A stretch of 64,000 nt of DNA, from contig NZ_KI632511.1 of NCBI RefSeq assembly GCF_000504285.1, positions 5,314,154 to 5,378,153 of the forward strand, in the 5' to 3' direction. The position numbers were made by a program, and so were the translations under genes. Below are positions 44,288 through 54,808 of this stretch, one piece after another (within the stretch, counting starts at the first letter, position 1; the number at the start of each line of letters is the position of its first letter). A model generated the notes under the pieces. That model saw only the letters and a list, made by a program, of their open reading frames with translations. It was not told the DNA's origin and searched no databases. The stretch is from Actinospica robiniae DSM 44927. GTDB lineage: Bacteria; Actinomycetota; Actinomycetes; Streptomycetales; Catenulisporaceae.

Positions 44288-45723
44288 CCGGCGACATTCT
44301 GCCAGGCCCCGGGCAGGGCCGCGACCAGGTCACCTGCGGCGACCGGCCCGCTGCGTGCCGCGACCAGCCCGGCCGCGCCGTGCAGATACGCCGCCGCCGA
44401 CGCCGCGTCCATGGGCGAGAGCCCGCCCGCCAGCAGGCCGCCGGCCAGGGCCGCGAGCACGTCGCCGCTCCCGGCCGTGGCCAGGTACGAGGTGGCATGG
44501 GTGTTGACCCGGACAGTGCCGCCGCCAGGGTCCGCGACGAGGCTGAACGCCCCCTTCAGCAGCACCGTGGCATCGTAGGTGCGCGCCAGGTCCCGAACCG
44601 CGTCCAGCCGCCGCGCGTCGACCTCCTCGGCGCTGCATCCGAGCAGCGCGCCGGCCTCGCCGCTGTGCGGGGTCAGCAGCGTCGGCGCGGTCCGCTCGAG
44701 GCGGCTCTTCGGCAGCAGCCTGAGACCGTCGGCGTCGATGAGCACCGGCACGTCCCCGGCCAGGACCCTGGTCAGCCGCCCCCGCGCCTCGTCGCCCTCC
44801 CCGAGCCCGGAGCCGACCACCCACGCCTGCACCCGCCCGTCGCCCTGCAGCACCTCCGGATGGGCGCTGACGACGTCGACCGGCCCGTCATAGCGCACCG
44901 CTCCCACGCCGGAGCGCAGCGCAGCTCCGGCCGCGAGTAGGGCCGCGCCGGGGTAACGCTCGGAGCCGACCGCGAGGCCGAGCACGCCGCGGCTGTACTT
45001 GTGCGCGAACCGGCCCGGCTCGGGCAGCAGAGCACGCACATCCGCCTGCTGTAAGACCTCGACGGCCGGCTCGGCGGAGCCGAACTCCAGGCCGATGTCG
45101 ACGAGTTCGACGACGCCGACGTGCGCGGCCGCCGGATCGATGAAGAGCCCTGGCTTGTGCGTGCCGAAGGTGACGGTGACGTCGGCCCGGATCGCGACGC
45201 CGCCGACCTCGCCGGTGTCCGCGTCCACGCCGCTGGGCAGATCCACCGCGACGATCGGCGCGCCCGTCTGCGCGACGGCGGCGTGCGCGGCCTCGGCGAG
45301 CTCGGCGAAGACGCCGCGCAACCCGCCGTGTCCGCCGATGCCGAGCAGCCCGTCCAGAATCAGGTCCGCGCGATCAGCGAGCTCCCGGGCGTCACCCGCC
45401 GGTGCGGCCCGGCCGCCGGCCGTCCGCAGCGCGTCGAGCCCGCCGGCGTGCGCCCGGGAGGGGTCGGCGAGCACCGCGTGGACCGCGGCGCCGCGCCGGG
45501 CCAGCATCGCTCCCGCGTAGAGGGCGTCGCCGCCGTTGTCACCCACGCCCACCAGCAGCAGCACGCGCGAGCCGTACACGCCGCCGCGGGCCGAACCCAG
45601 AATGGCCGCGGCCACGTTCGCCAACCCGGTCGCGGCCCGCTGCATGAGCGCGCCCTCGGGCAGAGCGGCCATCAGTTCCTGTTCCGCCGCGCGGACGGCC
45701 GCCACCTCGTATGCGTACCTCAT
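44284..45723 (-). CDS. nnr: Bifunctional NAD(P)HX epimerase/dehydratase
   Basis: Repairs hydrated NADH/NADPH. The N-terminal YjeF_N domain (about 1-210) has GVGDNGGDALYAG and VDLPSGVDADTG. The C-terminal ribokinase-like domain (about 225-479) has the ADP-dependent dehydratase motifs LLTPHSGE and ATAGSGDVLAALAGGL. Fused as in many bacteria. ATG 45723 lies 17 bp after the acpS stop, suggesting one operon acpS-nnr-alr. Confidence 0.95.
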   Translation of the reverse strand: MRYAYEVAAVRAAEQELMAALPEGALMQRAATGLANVAAAILGSARGGVYGSRVLLLVGVGDNGGDALYAGAMLARRGAAVHAVLADPSRAHAGGLDALRTAGGRAAPAGDARELADRADLILDGLLGIGGHGGLRGVFAELAEAAHAAVAQTGAPIVAVDLPSGVDADTGEVGGVAIRADVTVTFGTHKPGLFIDPAAAHVGVVELVDIGLEFGSAEPAVEVLQQADVRALLPEPGRFAHKYSRGVLGLAVGSERYPGAALLAAGAALRSGVGAVRYDGPVDVVSAHPEVLQGDGRVQAWVVGSGLGEGDEARGRLTRVLAGDVPVLIDADGLRLLPKSRLERTAPTLLTPHSGEAGALLGCSAEEVDARRLDAVRDLARTYDATVLLKGAFSLVADPGGGTVRVNTHATSYLATAGSGDVLAALAGGLLAGGLSPMDAASAAAYLHGAAGLVAARSGPVAAGDLVAALPGAWQNVAG

Positions 45724-45740
45724 CCCGCCATTCTGCCCGG

Positions 45741-46094
45741 TCAGCTCGCCTCAGCCACCACCATCGCCGAGGCGATCCCGGCATCATGGCTCAGCGACAG
45801 GTGCCAGCGGGTGACGCCGAGCTCGGCCGCACGCCGGGCCACCCCGCCGGAGACCACCAGGTACGGCCGCCCGGTCGGCTGGCTGCGCACCTCGGCGTCC
45901 TGCCAGCTCAGGTCGCCGGGCACGCCCAGCGCCTTGCCCACCGCCTCCTTCGCGGCGAACCTGGCCGCGAGCGAGGCCGTCGGCAGGCCCCGCTCGCCGG
46001 GCGTGAAGACCCGCTCGAGCAGCGCCGGGGTGCGCTCGAGCGTGGCCTGGAACCGGGCGACATCGACCACGTCGATCCCCACACCCACGATCAT
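45741..46094 (-). CDS. acpS: Holo-[acyl-carrier-protein] synthase
   Basis: Transfers 4'-phosphopantetheine from CoA to acyl carrier protein. The 117 residues have the Mg-binding [10 protein letters not shown] at the start and the [13 protein letters not shown] motif. HLSLSHDAG is also conserved. ATG 46094 has GGAGG 8 nt upstream. It follows glmS by 71 bp on the same strand. Confidence 0.96.
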   Translation of the reverse strand: MIVGVGIDVVDVARFQATLERTPALLERVFTPGERGLPTASLAARFAAKEAVGKALGVPGDLSWQDAEVRSQPTGRPYLVVSGGVARRAAELGVTRWHLSLSHDAGIASAMVVAEAS

Positions 46095-46165
46095 CGCCCA
46101 GCCTCCGGCCCTGCTATTCCCCCGACGTCGTTGCGACGGACTTCGCCAGGTTAGCCGATCGGCTG

Positions 46166-48028
46166 CTACTCGACTGTCACGGACTTCGCCAGGTTACGCG
46201 GCTGGTCCACGTCCAGTCCCTTCGCGTCCGCGAGCGCGCAGGCGAAGATCTGCAGCGGCACGGTGGCCACCAGCGGCTGCAGCAGCGTCGGCAGCTCCGG
46301 CACGTAGATGAGCGTGTCCGCGAACGGGACCACCGCCTCGTCGCCGTCCTCGGCGATCACGATGGTGCGGGCGCCGCGGGCCCGGATCTCCTGGATGTTC
46401 GAGACGATCTTGTCGTGCAGCAGCGGCCGGTCCGCCGGCGGCACCACCACGACGACCGGCAGGTCCTGGTCCACCAGCGCGATCGGGCCGTGCTTGAGCT
46501 CGCCGGCGGCGAAGCCCTCGGCGTGCACGTACGCCAGCTCCTTGAGCTTGAGCGCGCCCTCGAGCGCCACCGGGAAGCCCACGTGCCGGCCGAGGAACAG
46601 CACCCGGCCGTGGTCCTTGAGCGCCCGGCCGAGCTCGCGCACCGGCTCCATCCGGTCCAGCGTCTCGCGCACCTTCGCCGGGGCCTGCGAGAGCTGGTCG
46701 AGGATCTCCCTGATCTCGTCCGGGAACTTCGCCGCGCGCACCTGGGCGAGGTAGAGCCCGACCAGGTAGCAGGCGATCAGCTGGGTGAGGAAGGCCTTGG
46801 TGGAGGCGACCGCGATCTCCGGGCCGCCGTGGGTGTAGACCACCGCGTCGGCCTCGCGCGGGATGGTGGCGCCGTTGCTGTTGCAGATGGCCAGCACCCG
46901 GGCGTGCTGGTCCTTGGCGTGCCGCAGCGCCATCAGCGTGTCGGCCGTCTCGCCGCTCTGCGAGATCACCAGCACCAGCGTGTCCCGGGTCAGGATCGGG
47001 TCGCGGTAGCGGAACTCGGAGGCGAGCTCGACCTCGACCGGGATCCGGGTCCAGTGCTCGATGGCGTACTTGGCGATCATGCCCGCGTGGTACGAGGTGC
47101 CCGCGGCGATCACGATCACCTTGTCCACGCTGCGCAGCTCGGCCTCGCTCATCCGCATCTCGTCGAGCTCGAGCTTTCCCTCGCCGCTGACCCGGCCGAG
47201 CAGGGTGTCGGCCACCGCCTGCGGCTGCTCCTCGATCTCCTTCTCCATGAAGTAGTCGTAGCCGCCCTTCTCCGCGGCGGCCACGTCCCAGTCCACGTGG
47301 AAGGGCTTGCCGACGGCGGGCTCGCCGTGGAAGTCGGTGATCACCACGGCGTTGCTGCGCACCTCGACGACCTGCGCCTGGCCGAGCTCGATGGCCTCCC
47401 GGGTGTGGCCGATGAAGCCGGCCACGTCGCTGCACAGGAAGGCCTCGCCCGCGCCCACGCCGACCACCAGCGGGGAGTTGAGCCGGGCGCCGACCACCAC
47501 GTCCGGCACGTCGGAGTGCACCGCGACCAGGGTGAAGGCGCCGTCGAGCCGGCGGCAGACCCGGCGCATCGCCTCGGCCAGCGCGCCGTCCCCGAAGGAC
47601 TCCACGCAGCCCGGGTACTCCAGCCCGATCAGGTGCGCGACCACCTCGGTGTCGGTCTCGCTGGACAGCTCGATCCCGGCCTCGCGCAGCTCCTCGCGCA
47701 GCACCGCGAAGTTCTCGATGATCCCGTTGTGCACCACCGCGACCCGGCTGCCGTAGTCGAAGTGCGGGTGCGCGTTGGCGTCGGTGGGCCCGCCGTGGGT
47801 GGCCCAGCGGGTGTGCCCGAGCCCGAGGCCGGAGGCCGGCAGCGGGTTGGCGGCCAGCTCCTTCTCCAGGTTGCCCAGCTTGCCGGCCTTCTTCCGCGCG
47901 GTCAGCTCGCCGTCGGCCACCACGGCCACCCCGGCGGAGTCATAGCCGCGGTACTCCAGCCGCCGCAGTCCCTCGAGCACCACGTCGAGGGCGGACTTGG
48001 CTCCGACATAACCCACGATTCCGCACAC
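46166..48028 (-). CDS. glmS: Glutamine-fructose-6-phosphate aminotransferase
   Basis: Makes glucosamine-6-phosphate, the first step to UDP-GlcNAc. The 620 residues comprise an N-terminal glutaminase domain with catalytic Cys2 (start M-C-G-I-V-G, Met removed) and HTRWATHG, and two SIS isomerase domains (about 300-620) with SQSGETADT and the C-terminal [16 protein letters not shown] 48028 is fixed by the requirement for the N-terminal cysteine. Works with glmM, 4 kb away. Confidence 0.98.
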   Translation of the reverse strand: MCGIVGYVGAKSALDVVLEGLRRLEYRGYDSAGVAVVADGELTARKKAGKLGNLEKELAANPLPASGLGLGHTRWATHGGPTDANAHPHFDYGSRVAVVHNGIIENFAVLREELREAGIELSSETDTEVVAHLIGLEYPGCVESFGDGALAEAMRRVCRRLDGAFTLVAVHSDVPDVVVGARLNSPLVVGVGAGEAFLCSDVAGFIGHTREAIELGQAQVVEVRSNAVVITDFHGEPAVGKPFHVDWDVAAAEKGGYDYFMEKEIEEQPQAVADTLLGRVSGEGKLELDEMRMSEAELRSVDKVIVIAAGTSYHAGMIAKYAIEHWTRIPVEVELASEFRYRDPILTRDTLVLVISQSGETADTLMALRHAKDQHARVLAICNSNGATIPREADAVVYTHGGPEIAVASTKAFLTQLIACYLVGLYLAQVRAAKFPDEIREILDQLSQAPAKVRETLDRMEPVRELGRALKDHGRVLFLGRHVGFPVALEGALKLKELAYVHAEGFAAGELKHGPIALVDQDLPVVVVVPPADRPLLHDKIVSNIQEIRARGARTIVIAEDGDEAVVPFADTLIYVPELPTLLQPLVATVPLQIFACALADAKGLDVDQPRNLAKSVTVE

Positions 48029-48270
48029 CTGGATCTTTTCCTCTCGCCGTAGATGCCCCCACTCTAGCCGTCCCGAGGCGTACGCTGCCGCCGCCAAGCC
48101 GGGAAAACCGCAGGTAGAGGTATAGACCAGTGATCGGACGGGGGTGTCCGGCCGTCGCGGGTCGGGGTAAGTCCCTGACTCCGGCCCAGGGTCCGCCATC
48201 CTTCCGGATGACGCGGAAACCCGCCCACGGCCGGACGCCGTAGCGGCGGGCGGGGCACTAGCGTCGGAGC

Positions 48271-49218
48271 GTGTCAGACTACGAGCAACCGATCATCGAG
48301 GCGAAGGCGCTGACGATGCGCTATCCGGGCGGCGTGACCGCCCTGAGCGACCTCGAACTGTCCGTGCAGCCGGGGATCACCGGCCTGGTCGGGGCCAACG
48401 GCGCCGGCAAATCCACCCTCATCAAGATCCTGCTCGGCCTGATCACGCCGAGCGCGGGCCAGATCCGGGTGCTCGGCCTCGACGCCCGGGAGCAGGGCGC
48501 GGAGATCCGCGGGCGGGTGGGGTACATGCCGGAGCACGACTGCCTGCCGGCCGACGTGAGCGCGACCGAGTTCGTCACCCACCTCGGCCGGATGACCGGC
48601 CTGCCGCCGACCGCGGCCAAGGAGCAGGCCGCCGAGGCGCTGCGGCACGTGGGCCTGCACGAGGAGCGCTACCGGCAGATCGGCACCTTCTCCACCGGCA
48701 TGAAGCAGCGGGTCAAGCTGGCCCAGGCGCTGGTGGGCAACCCGGGCCTGCTGCTGCTGGACGAGCCGACCAACGGCCTCGACCCGGCCGGGCGCGACGC
48801 CATGCTCGCGCTGATCCGCCGGATCGGCTCGGAGTTCGGCATCGCCGTCGTGGTGGCCTCGCACCTGCTGAGCGAGATCGAGCGGATCTGCGACCACCTG
48901 GTCGCCATCGACGGCGGCAAGCTGCTGCGGGCCGCGTCGCTGGACTCGATGACGCAGGCGCTGCCCTGGCTCGCCGTCGAGGTGGACGAGGGCTTCGAGG
49001 CGCTCCGGCGGCAGCTGGAGGGCCAGGGCCTGGTGGTGAGCGTCCAGGGCCGCGCCCTGCTGGTCCGCCTCGACGCCGACCCGGTCTTCGACACCGTGCG
49101 CGACGCCGTCGCCGACCTCGACCTCCCGCTCACCCGGCTCGAGCACCGCCGGCACCACGTCGAGGAACTGTTCGAGCAGCGCGAAACCGGCGAACCGATG
49201 GAGGCGACGATCCAGTGA
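48271..49218 (+). CDS. ABC transporter ATP-binding protein 1
   Basis: A 315-residue ATPase of the ABC-2 exporter type: Walker A GANGAGKST, signature FSTGMKQRVKLAQAL, Walker B LLLLDEPTNGLDP, H-loop ASHLL. GTG 48271 may be leaderless, as the TAGCGT near 48256 would place transcription close to the start codon and only GGAG at 2-nt spacing is present. First of four overlapping genes forming two ATPase/permease pairs. Confidence 0.92.
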   Translation: MSDYEQPIIEAKALTMRYPGGVTALSDLELSVQPGITGLVGANGAGKSTLIKILLGLITPSAGQIRVLGLDAREQGAEIRGRVGYMPEHDCLPADVSATEFVTHLGRMTGLPPTAAKEQAAEALRHVGLHEERYRQIGTFSTGMKQRVKLAQALVGNPGLLLLDEPTNGLDPAGRDAMLALIRRIGSEFGIAVVVASHLLSEIERICDHLVAIDGGKLLRAASLDSMTQALPWLAVEVDEGFEALRRQLEGQGLVVSVQGRALLVRLDADPVFDTVRDAVADLDLPLTRLEHRRHHVEELFEQRETGEPMEATIQ

Positions 49219-50327
49219 GCAGTCCGACCACGAGCGTCATCCACGACATCGGCTACAAGCCGTACACCGGTCCACGGCTGGGCCGGGCGCAGATCCTGCG
49301 TGCCCTCTACGTCCACGGCCTGCGCGCCTGTTTCGGCTTCGGACGCGGTCCGAAGGCGAAGATCGTGCCCTGGTTCGTCGTACTCGTCATGGTGATCCCG
49401 GCCGCGCTGAACGTGTACATGGCCTCCAGCGGCAAGGACCTGGTGCTGAACTACTCCGTCATCGGCATCGACATGGCCCTGTTCACCGTGCTGTTCGTCG
49501 CGGTGGCCGCGCCCGAGCTGGTCTCCCGGGACCTGCGCCACCACACGCTGCCGCTCTACTTCTCCCGGCCGCTGCGCCGGCTCGACTACCCGCTGGCCAA
49601 ACTGCTCGCCCTGGCCACCAGCGTGCTGATCGTGACCGCTCTGCCGGTGCTGATCACCTACCTCGGCCAGGTGGCCTCGTCCAACGGCGGCCACCAGATC
49701 TGGCTCGACACCCGCCAGGCCTTCCCCGGCGTGGTCGTCGCACTGCTGCAGGCCGCCGTCTTCAGCGTGCTGGCGCTGCTGCTCGCCTCCACCACCGGCC
49801 GCCGCGTCATCGCCACCGGCATGATCGCGATCTTCTTCCTGGTGACGCTCGCCATCTCGCAGGTCATGTCGAACGCGCTGGGCAAGACGTGGGCCAGCCA
49901 CCGGGAAAGCTGTGTGGTGCCCGCCCTCGACCCGAACTCGCCGAACCTGAGCGGGGACATCTTCCCGGTCGGCGGCGGCGAGAACGGCCCGCCGCAGTTC
50001 CTGGTCAACCAGTACTGCCAGGGCGTGAACGCGCGGGAGTACGGCATCGACGGCATCACCGGCGCCGAGGACCCGAACAAGCCCGGCTACGCCGACATCA
50101 CCGTGACCTACGAGGTCCCGGTCTACTCGGACATCGCCAAGGCCGGCGGGCTGCTCAACCCGGAGAACCTGGTCGAGGGCACCCGGATCTGGGTGTTCCA
50201 CGCGACCGACAGCGATCTGCCCGACCCCTCCCCGCTCGGCCCGGTCTACGGCCTCGAACTCGTCCTGCTCGTAGCCGCCGGCACCGGCGGCCTGTTCCTG
50301 CGATACCGGAAGGTGAGCGTCTCGTGA
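49215..50327 (+). CDS. ABC-2 type permease 1
   Basis: A 370-residue membrane protein with about six membrane segments (for example near 60-80, 100-125, 145-165, 185-205, 215-240 and 345-365) and a large extracytoplasmic loop between about 235 and 340 that holds three cysteines. The GTG start overlaps the stop of ATPase 1 (GTGA). Substrate unknown. Confidence 0.85.
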   Translation: MSSPTTSVIHDIGYKPYTGPRLGRAQILRALYVHGLRACFGFGRGPKAKIVPWFVVLVMVIPAALNVYMASSGKDLVLNYSVIGIDMALFTVLFVAVAAPELVSRDLRHHTLPLYFSRPLRRLDYPLAKLLALATSVLIVTALPVLITYLGQVASSNGGHQIWLDTRQAFPGVVVALLQAAVFSVLALLLASTTGRRVIATGMIAIFFLVTLAISQVMSNALGKTWASHRESCVVPALDPNSPNLSGDIFPVGGGENGPPQFLVNQYCQGVNAREYGIDGITGAEDPNKPGYADITVTYEVPVYSDIAKAGGLLNPENLVEGTRIWVFHATDSDLPDPSPLGPVYGLELVLLVAAGTGGLFLRYRKVSVS

Positions 50328-51298
50328 CCGCTGTCGAACCCTCCGCCGTGCCCGCGGCGCGGATGTCCGCCGATGCCGGCTCCGCTCCGGCGATCGTCAG
50401 CTTCGACCACGTCACGCACTGGTACGGCAACGTGGTCGCCGTCAACGACATCTCCCTCGAGCTCGGCCCGGGCGTGACCGGCCTGCTCGGCCCGAACGGC
50501 GCGGGCAAGTCCACCATCCTGCACCTGCTCTCCGGCTTCCTCTCGCCCTCGCGCGGCTCGGTGACCATCGGCGGCGTCTCGCCGTGGCGCAACCCGGCGA
50601 TCTTCGAGACCGTCGGCCTGGTGCCCGAGCGCGACTCGGTCTACGCGTTCCTGACGGCGCGTGAATTCGTCGTCGCCTCGGCGAAGCTGCACAAGCTGGC
50701 GGACCCGAAGGCCGCGGCCGAGCGGGCGCTGGAGCAGGTGGAGATGACCGCGGCCGCGGACCGGCCGATCCAGACGTACTCCAAGGGCATGCGGCAGCGG
50801 GCCAAGGTGGCCGCGGCGCTGGTGCACGACCCGAAGGTGCTGCTGCTGGACGAGCCGTTCAACGGCATGGACCCGCGCCAGCGGCTGCACATGATGGACC
50901 TGCTGCGCGCGCTCGGCGGCGCGGGCCGCACCATCCTGTTCTCCTCGCACATCCTGGAGGAGGTCGAGCGGCTCGCCGACACCGTGCAGGTGGTGGTGGC
51001 CGGGCGGCTGGCCGCCTCGGGCGACTACCGCACCATCAGGCGCCTGATGACCAACCGGCCGCACGTGTTCCTGTTGCGCAGCAGCGACGACCGGGAGCTG
51101 GCCAGGGTGCTGATGGCCAGCCCGGCGGTGCAGGGGGTGGCGCTGACCAAGGAGGGGCTGGAGGTGCGCGCGAGCGACCACGGCACCTTCACCCGCGGCC
51201 TGGCGGGCTCCTGCCGCGCCGCCGGGATCGGCCTGCGCGAGCTCATCCCGTCGGACGAGTCGCTCGAATCCGTGTTCGCCTACCTCGTGGGAGCCTGA
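50324..51298 (+). CDS. ABC transporter ATP-binding protein 2
   Basis: A 324-residue ATPase with Walker A GPNGAGKST, signature YSKGMRQRAKVAAAL, Walker B LLLDEPFNGMDP and H-loop SSHIL. GTG 50324 overlaps the permease 1 stop (GTGA). Probably pairs with the following permease. Confidence 0.92.
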   Translation: MTAVEPSAVPAARMSADAGSAPAIVSFDHVTHWYGNVVAVNDISLELGPGVTGLLGPNGAGKSTILHLLSGFLSPSRGSVTIGGVSPWRNPAIFETVGLVPERDSVYAFLTAREFVVASAKLHKLADPKAAAERALEQVEMTAAADRPIQTYSKGMRQRAKVAAALVHDPKVLLLDEPFNGMDPRQRLHMMDLLRALGGAGRTILFSSHILEEVERLADTVQVVVAGRLAASGDYRTIRRLMTNRPHVFLLRSSDDRELARVLMASPAVQGVALTKEGLEVRASDHGTFTRGLAGSCRAAGIGLRELIPSDESLESVFAYLVGA

Positions 51299-51301
51299 GC
51301 C

Positions 51302-52018
51302 ATGTTCAACTCCACTGTGGCCTGGATCTCCTTCCGGGCGCTGTTCGGACGGCGCCGGGCCCTGCTGTTCGCGCTGCCCGCGGCGATCCTGGTGCTGATC
51401 ACGCTCGCGCTCAAGGGCGCCAACGGCACCGTGCAGGACTGGCCCGCGATCGTGCTGGGCCGGGTCGGCGCGGGCGCCGTGGTGCCGTTGACGGCGCTGC
51501 TGGTGGGCACTTCGGTGCTGGGCTCGGAGATCGACGACAACAGCGTGCTGCACCTGCTGGCCACGCCGGTGCCGCGGCGGGCGGTGATCCTGTCGAAGAC
51601 GGCCGTCTCGGCCGCGGTGACCTTCCTGTTCGCGGCGCTGCCGGTGCTGATCGCCGGCGTCATCGCGCAGAGCGGCGTGCACGCGCTGTCCGTGGGCTGC
51701 TTCCTCGGCGCCACGCTCGGCTCGGTGGTCTACTCGTGCCTGTTCGTGATGATCTCGGCGGCGCTGCGCCACCCGGTGATCTACGCGCTGGCCTACGTGG
51801 CGCTGTGGGAGGAGCTGATCAGCAACCTGGTCAGCGGCGCGAAGTACCTCTCGATCGAGCAGTGGTCGCTCGGCCTCGCGCACTCGGTCTCGAAGAGTGG
51901 CGACTTGAACGCGCACCTGACCATCACCCCGTCGCTGGTGCTCGCCGCGATCGCGGTGGTCGTGCTGCTGGGCTACGGGACACGCCGGCTGAGCGCCTTC
52001 ACGGTCCGGGCGGACTAG
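51302..52018 (+). CDS. ABC-2 type permease 2
   Basis: A 238-residue permease with six hydrophobic segments and the GTSVLGSEIDDNSVLHLLATPV element of ABC-2 permeases. ATG 51302 lies 3 bp after the previous stop. Last gene of the exporter operon. Confidence 0.85.
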   Translation: MFNSTVAWISFRALFGRRRALLFALPAAILVLITLALKGANGTVQDWPAIVLGRVGAGAVVPLTALLVGTSVLGSEIDDNSVLHLLATPVPRRAVILSKTAVSAAVTFLFAALPVLIAGVIAQSGVHALSVGCFLGATLGSVVYSCLFVMISAALRHPVIYALAYVALWEELISNLVSGAKYLSIEQWSLGLAHSVSKSGDLNAHLTITPSLVLAAIAVVVLLGYGTRRLSAFTVRAD

Positions 52019-52077
52019 GGCGCGTCTTCGAACCAGCTGCTGTACGGGCACTGCGGACCGAACCCGATCCGCGCAGC

Positions 52078-52112
52078 GAAGCGGGGGCTGACGAGACGTC
52101 AGCCCCCGCTTC
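52078..52112. terminator. Terminator between the ABC operon and glmM
   Basis: A perfect 16-bp stem GAAGCGGGGGCTGACG with an AGA loop, between converging transcription units. No long T-tract on either side. Confidence 0.75.
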
Positions 52113-52124
52113 GGTCGTTCACCT

Positions 52125-53483
52125 TCAAGCCGCCTCGGCCACCGTCAGCGCCGAGCGCACCGCCTCGGCCAGCCGGTGCGCGATCTGCTCGGCCTGGTCC
52201 TGCGTCTGCGCCTCGACCATCACCCGCACCAGCGGCTCGGTGCCGGAGGGGCGCAGCAGCACCCGGCCGTTCGCGCCGAGCTCGGCCTCGGCCTCGGTCA
52301 CCGCCGCGGCCAGCTCCACGCTCGCGGCCAGCAGGGACTTGTCCACGTCCTTCACGTTCACCATCACCTGCGGCAGCTTGCGCATCACCGCGGCGAGCTC
52401 GGCCAGCGGCTTGCCGCTCTCGGCCACCCGGGCCAGCAGGTGCAGCCCGGCCAGCACGCCGTCGCCGGTGGTCGCGTACTCCTGCATGATGATGTGGCCG
52501 GACTGCTCGCCGCCCAGCACGAAGCCGCCCTCGCGCATCGCCTCGAGCACGTAGCGGTCGCCCACGGCCGTCTGCACCACCTTGAGCCCGGCCCGCTCCA
52601 TCGCGATCTTGAAGCCCAGGTTCGCCATCACCGTGGCCACGACCGTGTCCGAGGCCAGCGCGTCACGCTCGCGCAGCGAGAGGGCCAGGATGGCCATGAT
52701 CTGGTCGCCGTCCACCACCTCGCCGGTGTGGTCCACCGCCAGGATCCGGTCCGCGTCCCCGTCGTGCGCCACGCCGAGGTCGGCGCCCTGCTCGAGCACC
52801 GCGGCCCGCAGCGCTTCGAGGTGGGTGGAGCCGCACTCGTGGTTGATGTTGTTCCCGTCCGGCGCGTCGCCGATGGTGACCACCTCGGCGCCGAGCCGGC
52901 GCAGCGCCGCCGGGGCCGCCGCGGCGGCGGCGCCGTGCGCGGTGTCGAGCACCAGCCGCAGCCCGTCGAGCCGGTTGGGCACCGTGGCCACCAGGTAGTC
53001 GACGTAGCGCTCCACCCCGTCCGGCAGGTCGGTGATCCGCCCGATGCCCGCGCCGACCGGCCGCTGCCACGGCTCGCCGAGCCGGGCCTCGATCGCGTCC
53101 TCCACCTCGTCGGCCAGCTTCAGCCCGCCGCGCGCGAAGAACTTGATGCCGTTGTCCGGCGCCGGGTTGTGGCTGGCCGAGAGCATCACGCCGAAGTCCG
53201 CGCCGAGCGAGATGGCCAGGTAGGCCACCGCCGGCGTCGGCAGCACGCCGAGCCGCACCACGTCCACGCCGGCCGAGGCCAGGCCCGCGGCCACCGCCGC
53301 CTCCAGGAACTCCCCCGAAGCCCGCGGGTCCCGGCCGATGACCGCCTTGGGCCGGTGCCCGGCGAAGTCGCCGCGTTCGGCCAGCACGTGGGCCGCGGCG
53401 ACCGAGAGGTCGAGCGCGAGCTCCGCGGTGACCTCGCGGTTCGCCGTGCCGCGTACTCCGTCGGTGCCGAAAAGTCGGGCCAT
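52125..53483 (-). CDS. glmM: Phosphoglucosamine mutase
   Basis: Converts glucosamine-6-phosphate to glucosamine-1-phosphate for UDP-GlcNAc. The 452 residues have [12 protein letters not shown] at the start, the phosphoserine loop MLSASHNP (about residue 100), metal-binding DGDADR and the C-terminal [14 protein letters not shown] 53483 has AAGGGG upstream. Confidence 0.98.
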   Translation of the reverse strand: MARLFGTDGVRGTANREVTAELALDLSVAAAHVLAERGDFAGHRPKAVIGRDPRASGEFLEAAVAAGLASAGVDVVRLGVLPTPAVAYLAISLGADFGVMLSASHNPAPDNGIKFFARGGLKLADEVEDAIEARLGEPWQRPVGAGIGRITDLPDGVERYVDYLVATVPNRLDGLRLVLDTAHGAAAAAAPAALRRLGAEVVTIGDAPDGNNINHECGSTHLEALRAAVLEQGADLGVAHDGDADRILAVDHTGEVVDGDQIMAILALSLRERDALASDTVVATVMANLGFKIAMERAGLKVVQTAVGDRYVLEAMREGGFVLGGEQSGHIIMQEYATTGDGVLAGLHLLARVAESGKPLAELAAVMRKLPQVMVNVKDVDKSLLAASVELAAAVTEAEAELGANGRVLLRPSGTEPLVRVMVEAQTQDQAEQIAHRLAEAVRSALTVAEAA

Positions 53484-53614
53484 GGATGCGGACCCCTTAG
53501 CTGTGTGGTCGGTCAGGGAGGGAACAGACAACCCCACCGTACGCCGTCGAGCGGACGATGGGGCTGTCTGACTTGCCGATAAGAGGCCGAAAGGACCTCC
53601 GGTGTGTTCGGCGA

Positions 53615-54115
53615 TTAACGCTTCGAGTACTGAGGCGCCTTGCGCGCCTTCTTGAGACCCGCCTTCTTGCGCTCGGTCGCGCGCGCGTCCCGGGTCAGGA
53701 AGCCGGCCTTCTTCAGGGTCGGGCGGTTCGCCTCGACGTCGGCCTCGTTCAGGGCGCGGGCGATGCCCAGGCGCAGCGCACCGGCCTGGCCGGAGATGCC
53801 GCCGCCGTTGATCCGGGCGATCACGTCGTACTGGTCGTCCAGCTCGAGCACGTGGAACGGCTCGTTGACTTCCTGCTGGTGGACCTTGTTCGGGAAGTAC
53901 TGGTCGAGGGTACGGCCGTTGATCTTCCACTTGCCGGTGCCGGGGACGATGCGCACGCGCGCGACCGCCTCCTTGCGACGGCCGGTGCCACCCGCCGGGA
54001 CCAGGTTGGCGGCGCGGCGCACGGGGGCGTCGGCGGCCGGGGCGGTCTCCGTCGTGTAGGTCTCGGGAACTTCTTCGTCGTCGAGGGTCTCGACGTCGGT
54101 GGTCAGGTCGGACAC
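53615..54115 (-). CDS. rpsI: 30S ribosomal protein S9
   Basis: A 166-residue S9 with an actinobacterial acidic N-terminal extension of about 40 residues before the conserved [14 protein letters not shown] and a C-terminal [12 protein letters not shown] tail that contacts the P-site tRNA. GTG 54115 has AAGGAG. Follows rplM by 21 bp. Confidence 0.97.
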   Translation of the reverse strand: MSDLTTDVETLDDEEVPETYTTETAPAADAPVRRAANLVPAGGTGRRKEAVARVRIVPGTGKWKINGRTLDQYFPNKVHQQEVNEPFHVLELDDQYDVIARINGGGISGQAGALRLGIARALNEADVEANRPTLKKAGFLTRDARATERKKAGLKKARKAPQYSKR

Positions 54116-54136
54116 TGCCGCAAACTCCTTGATCGA

Positions 54137-54580
54137 TTACTGGGCGACTTGGGACAGCTCGAACGCAACGGGCTGCTGTGCGGCGTGCGGGTGGTTCGGT
54201 CCGCCGTAGACCTTCAGCTTCTTGAGCATCTCGCGCCCGAGGCTGTTGTGCGGGAGCATGCCGCGCACGGCCTTCTCGAGGGCCTTGCGCGGGTCCTTGT
54301 CGATCAGGTCGCCGTACTTGACCGAACGCAGACCACCCGGGTAGCCCGAGTGACGGTAGGCGAGCTTGTCCTCGCGCTTGTTGCCGGACAGGTGGACCTT
54401 CTCCGCGTTGACGATGATGACGAAGTCACCGGTGTCCACGTGCGGAGCGAACTGCGGCTTGTGCTTGCCGCGCAGCAGGATGGCCGTCTGGCTGGCGAGC
54501 CGGCCGAGAACGATGTCAGTGGCGTCGATGACGTACCACTTGCGCTCGACCTCGCCGGGCTTGGGGCTGTACGTACGCAC
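54137..54580 (-). CDS. rplM: 50S ribosomal protein L13
   Basis: A 147-residue L13, the standard length, with [16 protein letters not shown] and [17 protein letters not shown] 54580 gives [10 protein letters not shown] at the N-terminus and has GAAGG upstream. First gene of rplM-rpsI; about 230 bp separate it from the next gene upstream, with no clear promoter hexamers recognised. Confidence 0.97.
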   Translation of the reverse strand: MRTYSPKPGEVERKWYVIDATDIVLGRLASQTAILLRGKHKPQFAPHVDTGDFVIIVNAEKVHLSGNKREDKLAYRHSGYPGGLRSVKYGDLIDKDPRKALEKAVRGMLPHNSLGREMLKKLKVYGGPNHPHAAQQPVAFELSQVAQ

Positions 54581-54808
54581 GGGTCGTATGCCTTCACTCG
54601 ATGTCGGAAGTCCACGGGTTCGTGGAAGTTGACGTGATGAACCGCAGGCGGAGTGCACTCGACACCTACGGCATCAGGCACCGGGCCCCCCGGTTTCTTG
54701 TACCCTCACCCGGCGAGCCGGTCAGGATAGAAGTCCGGGCGCGCATCAGATCGCGCGGAACACAACTGGGCTTACGGTACAGGCCGTGGACGGCTCAGGT
54801 CAAAACGG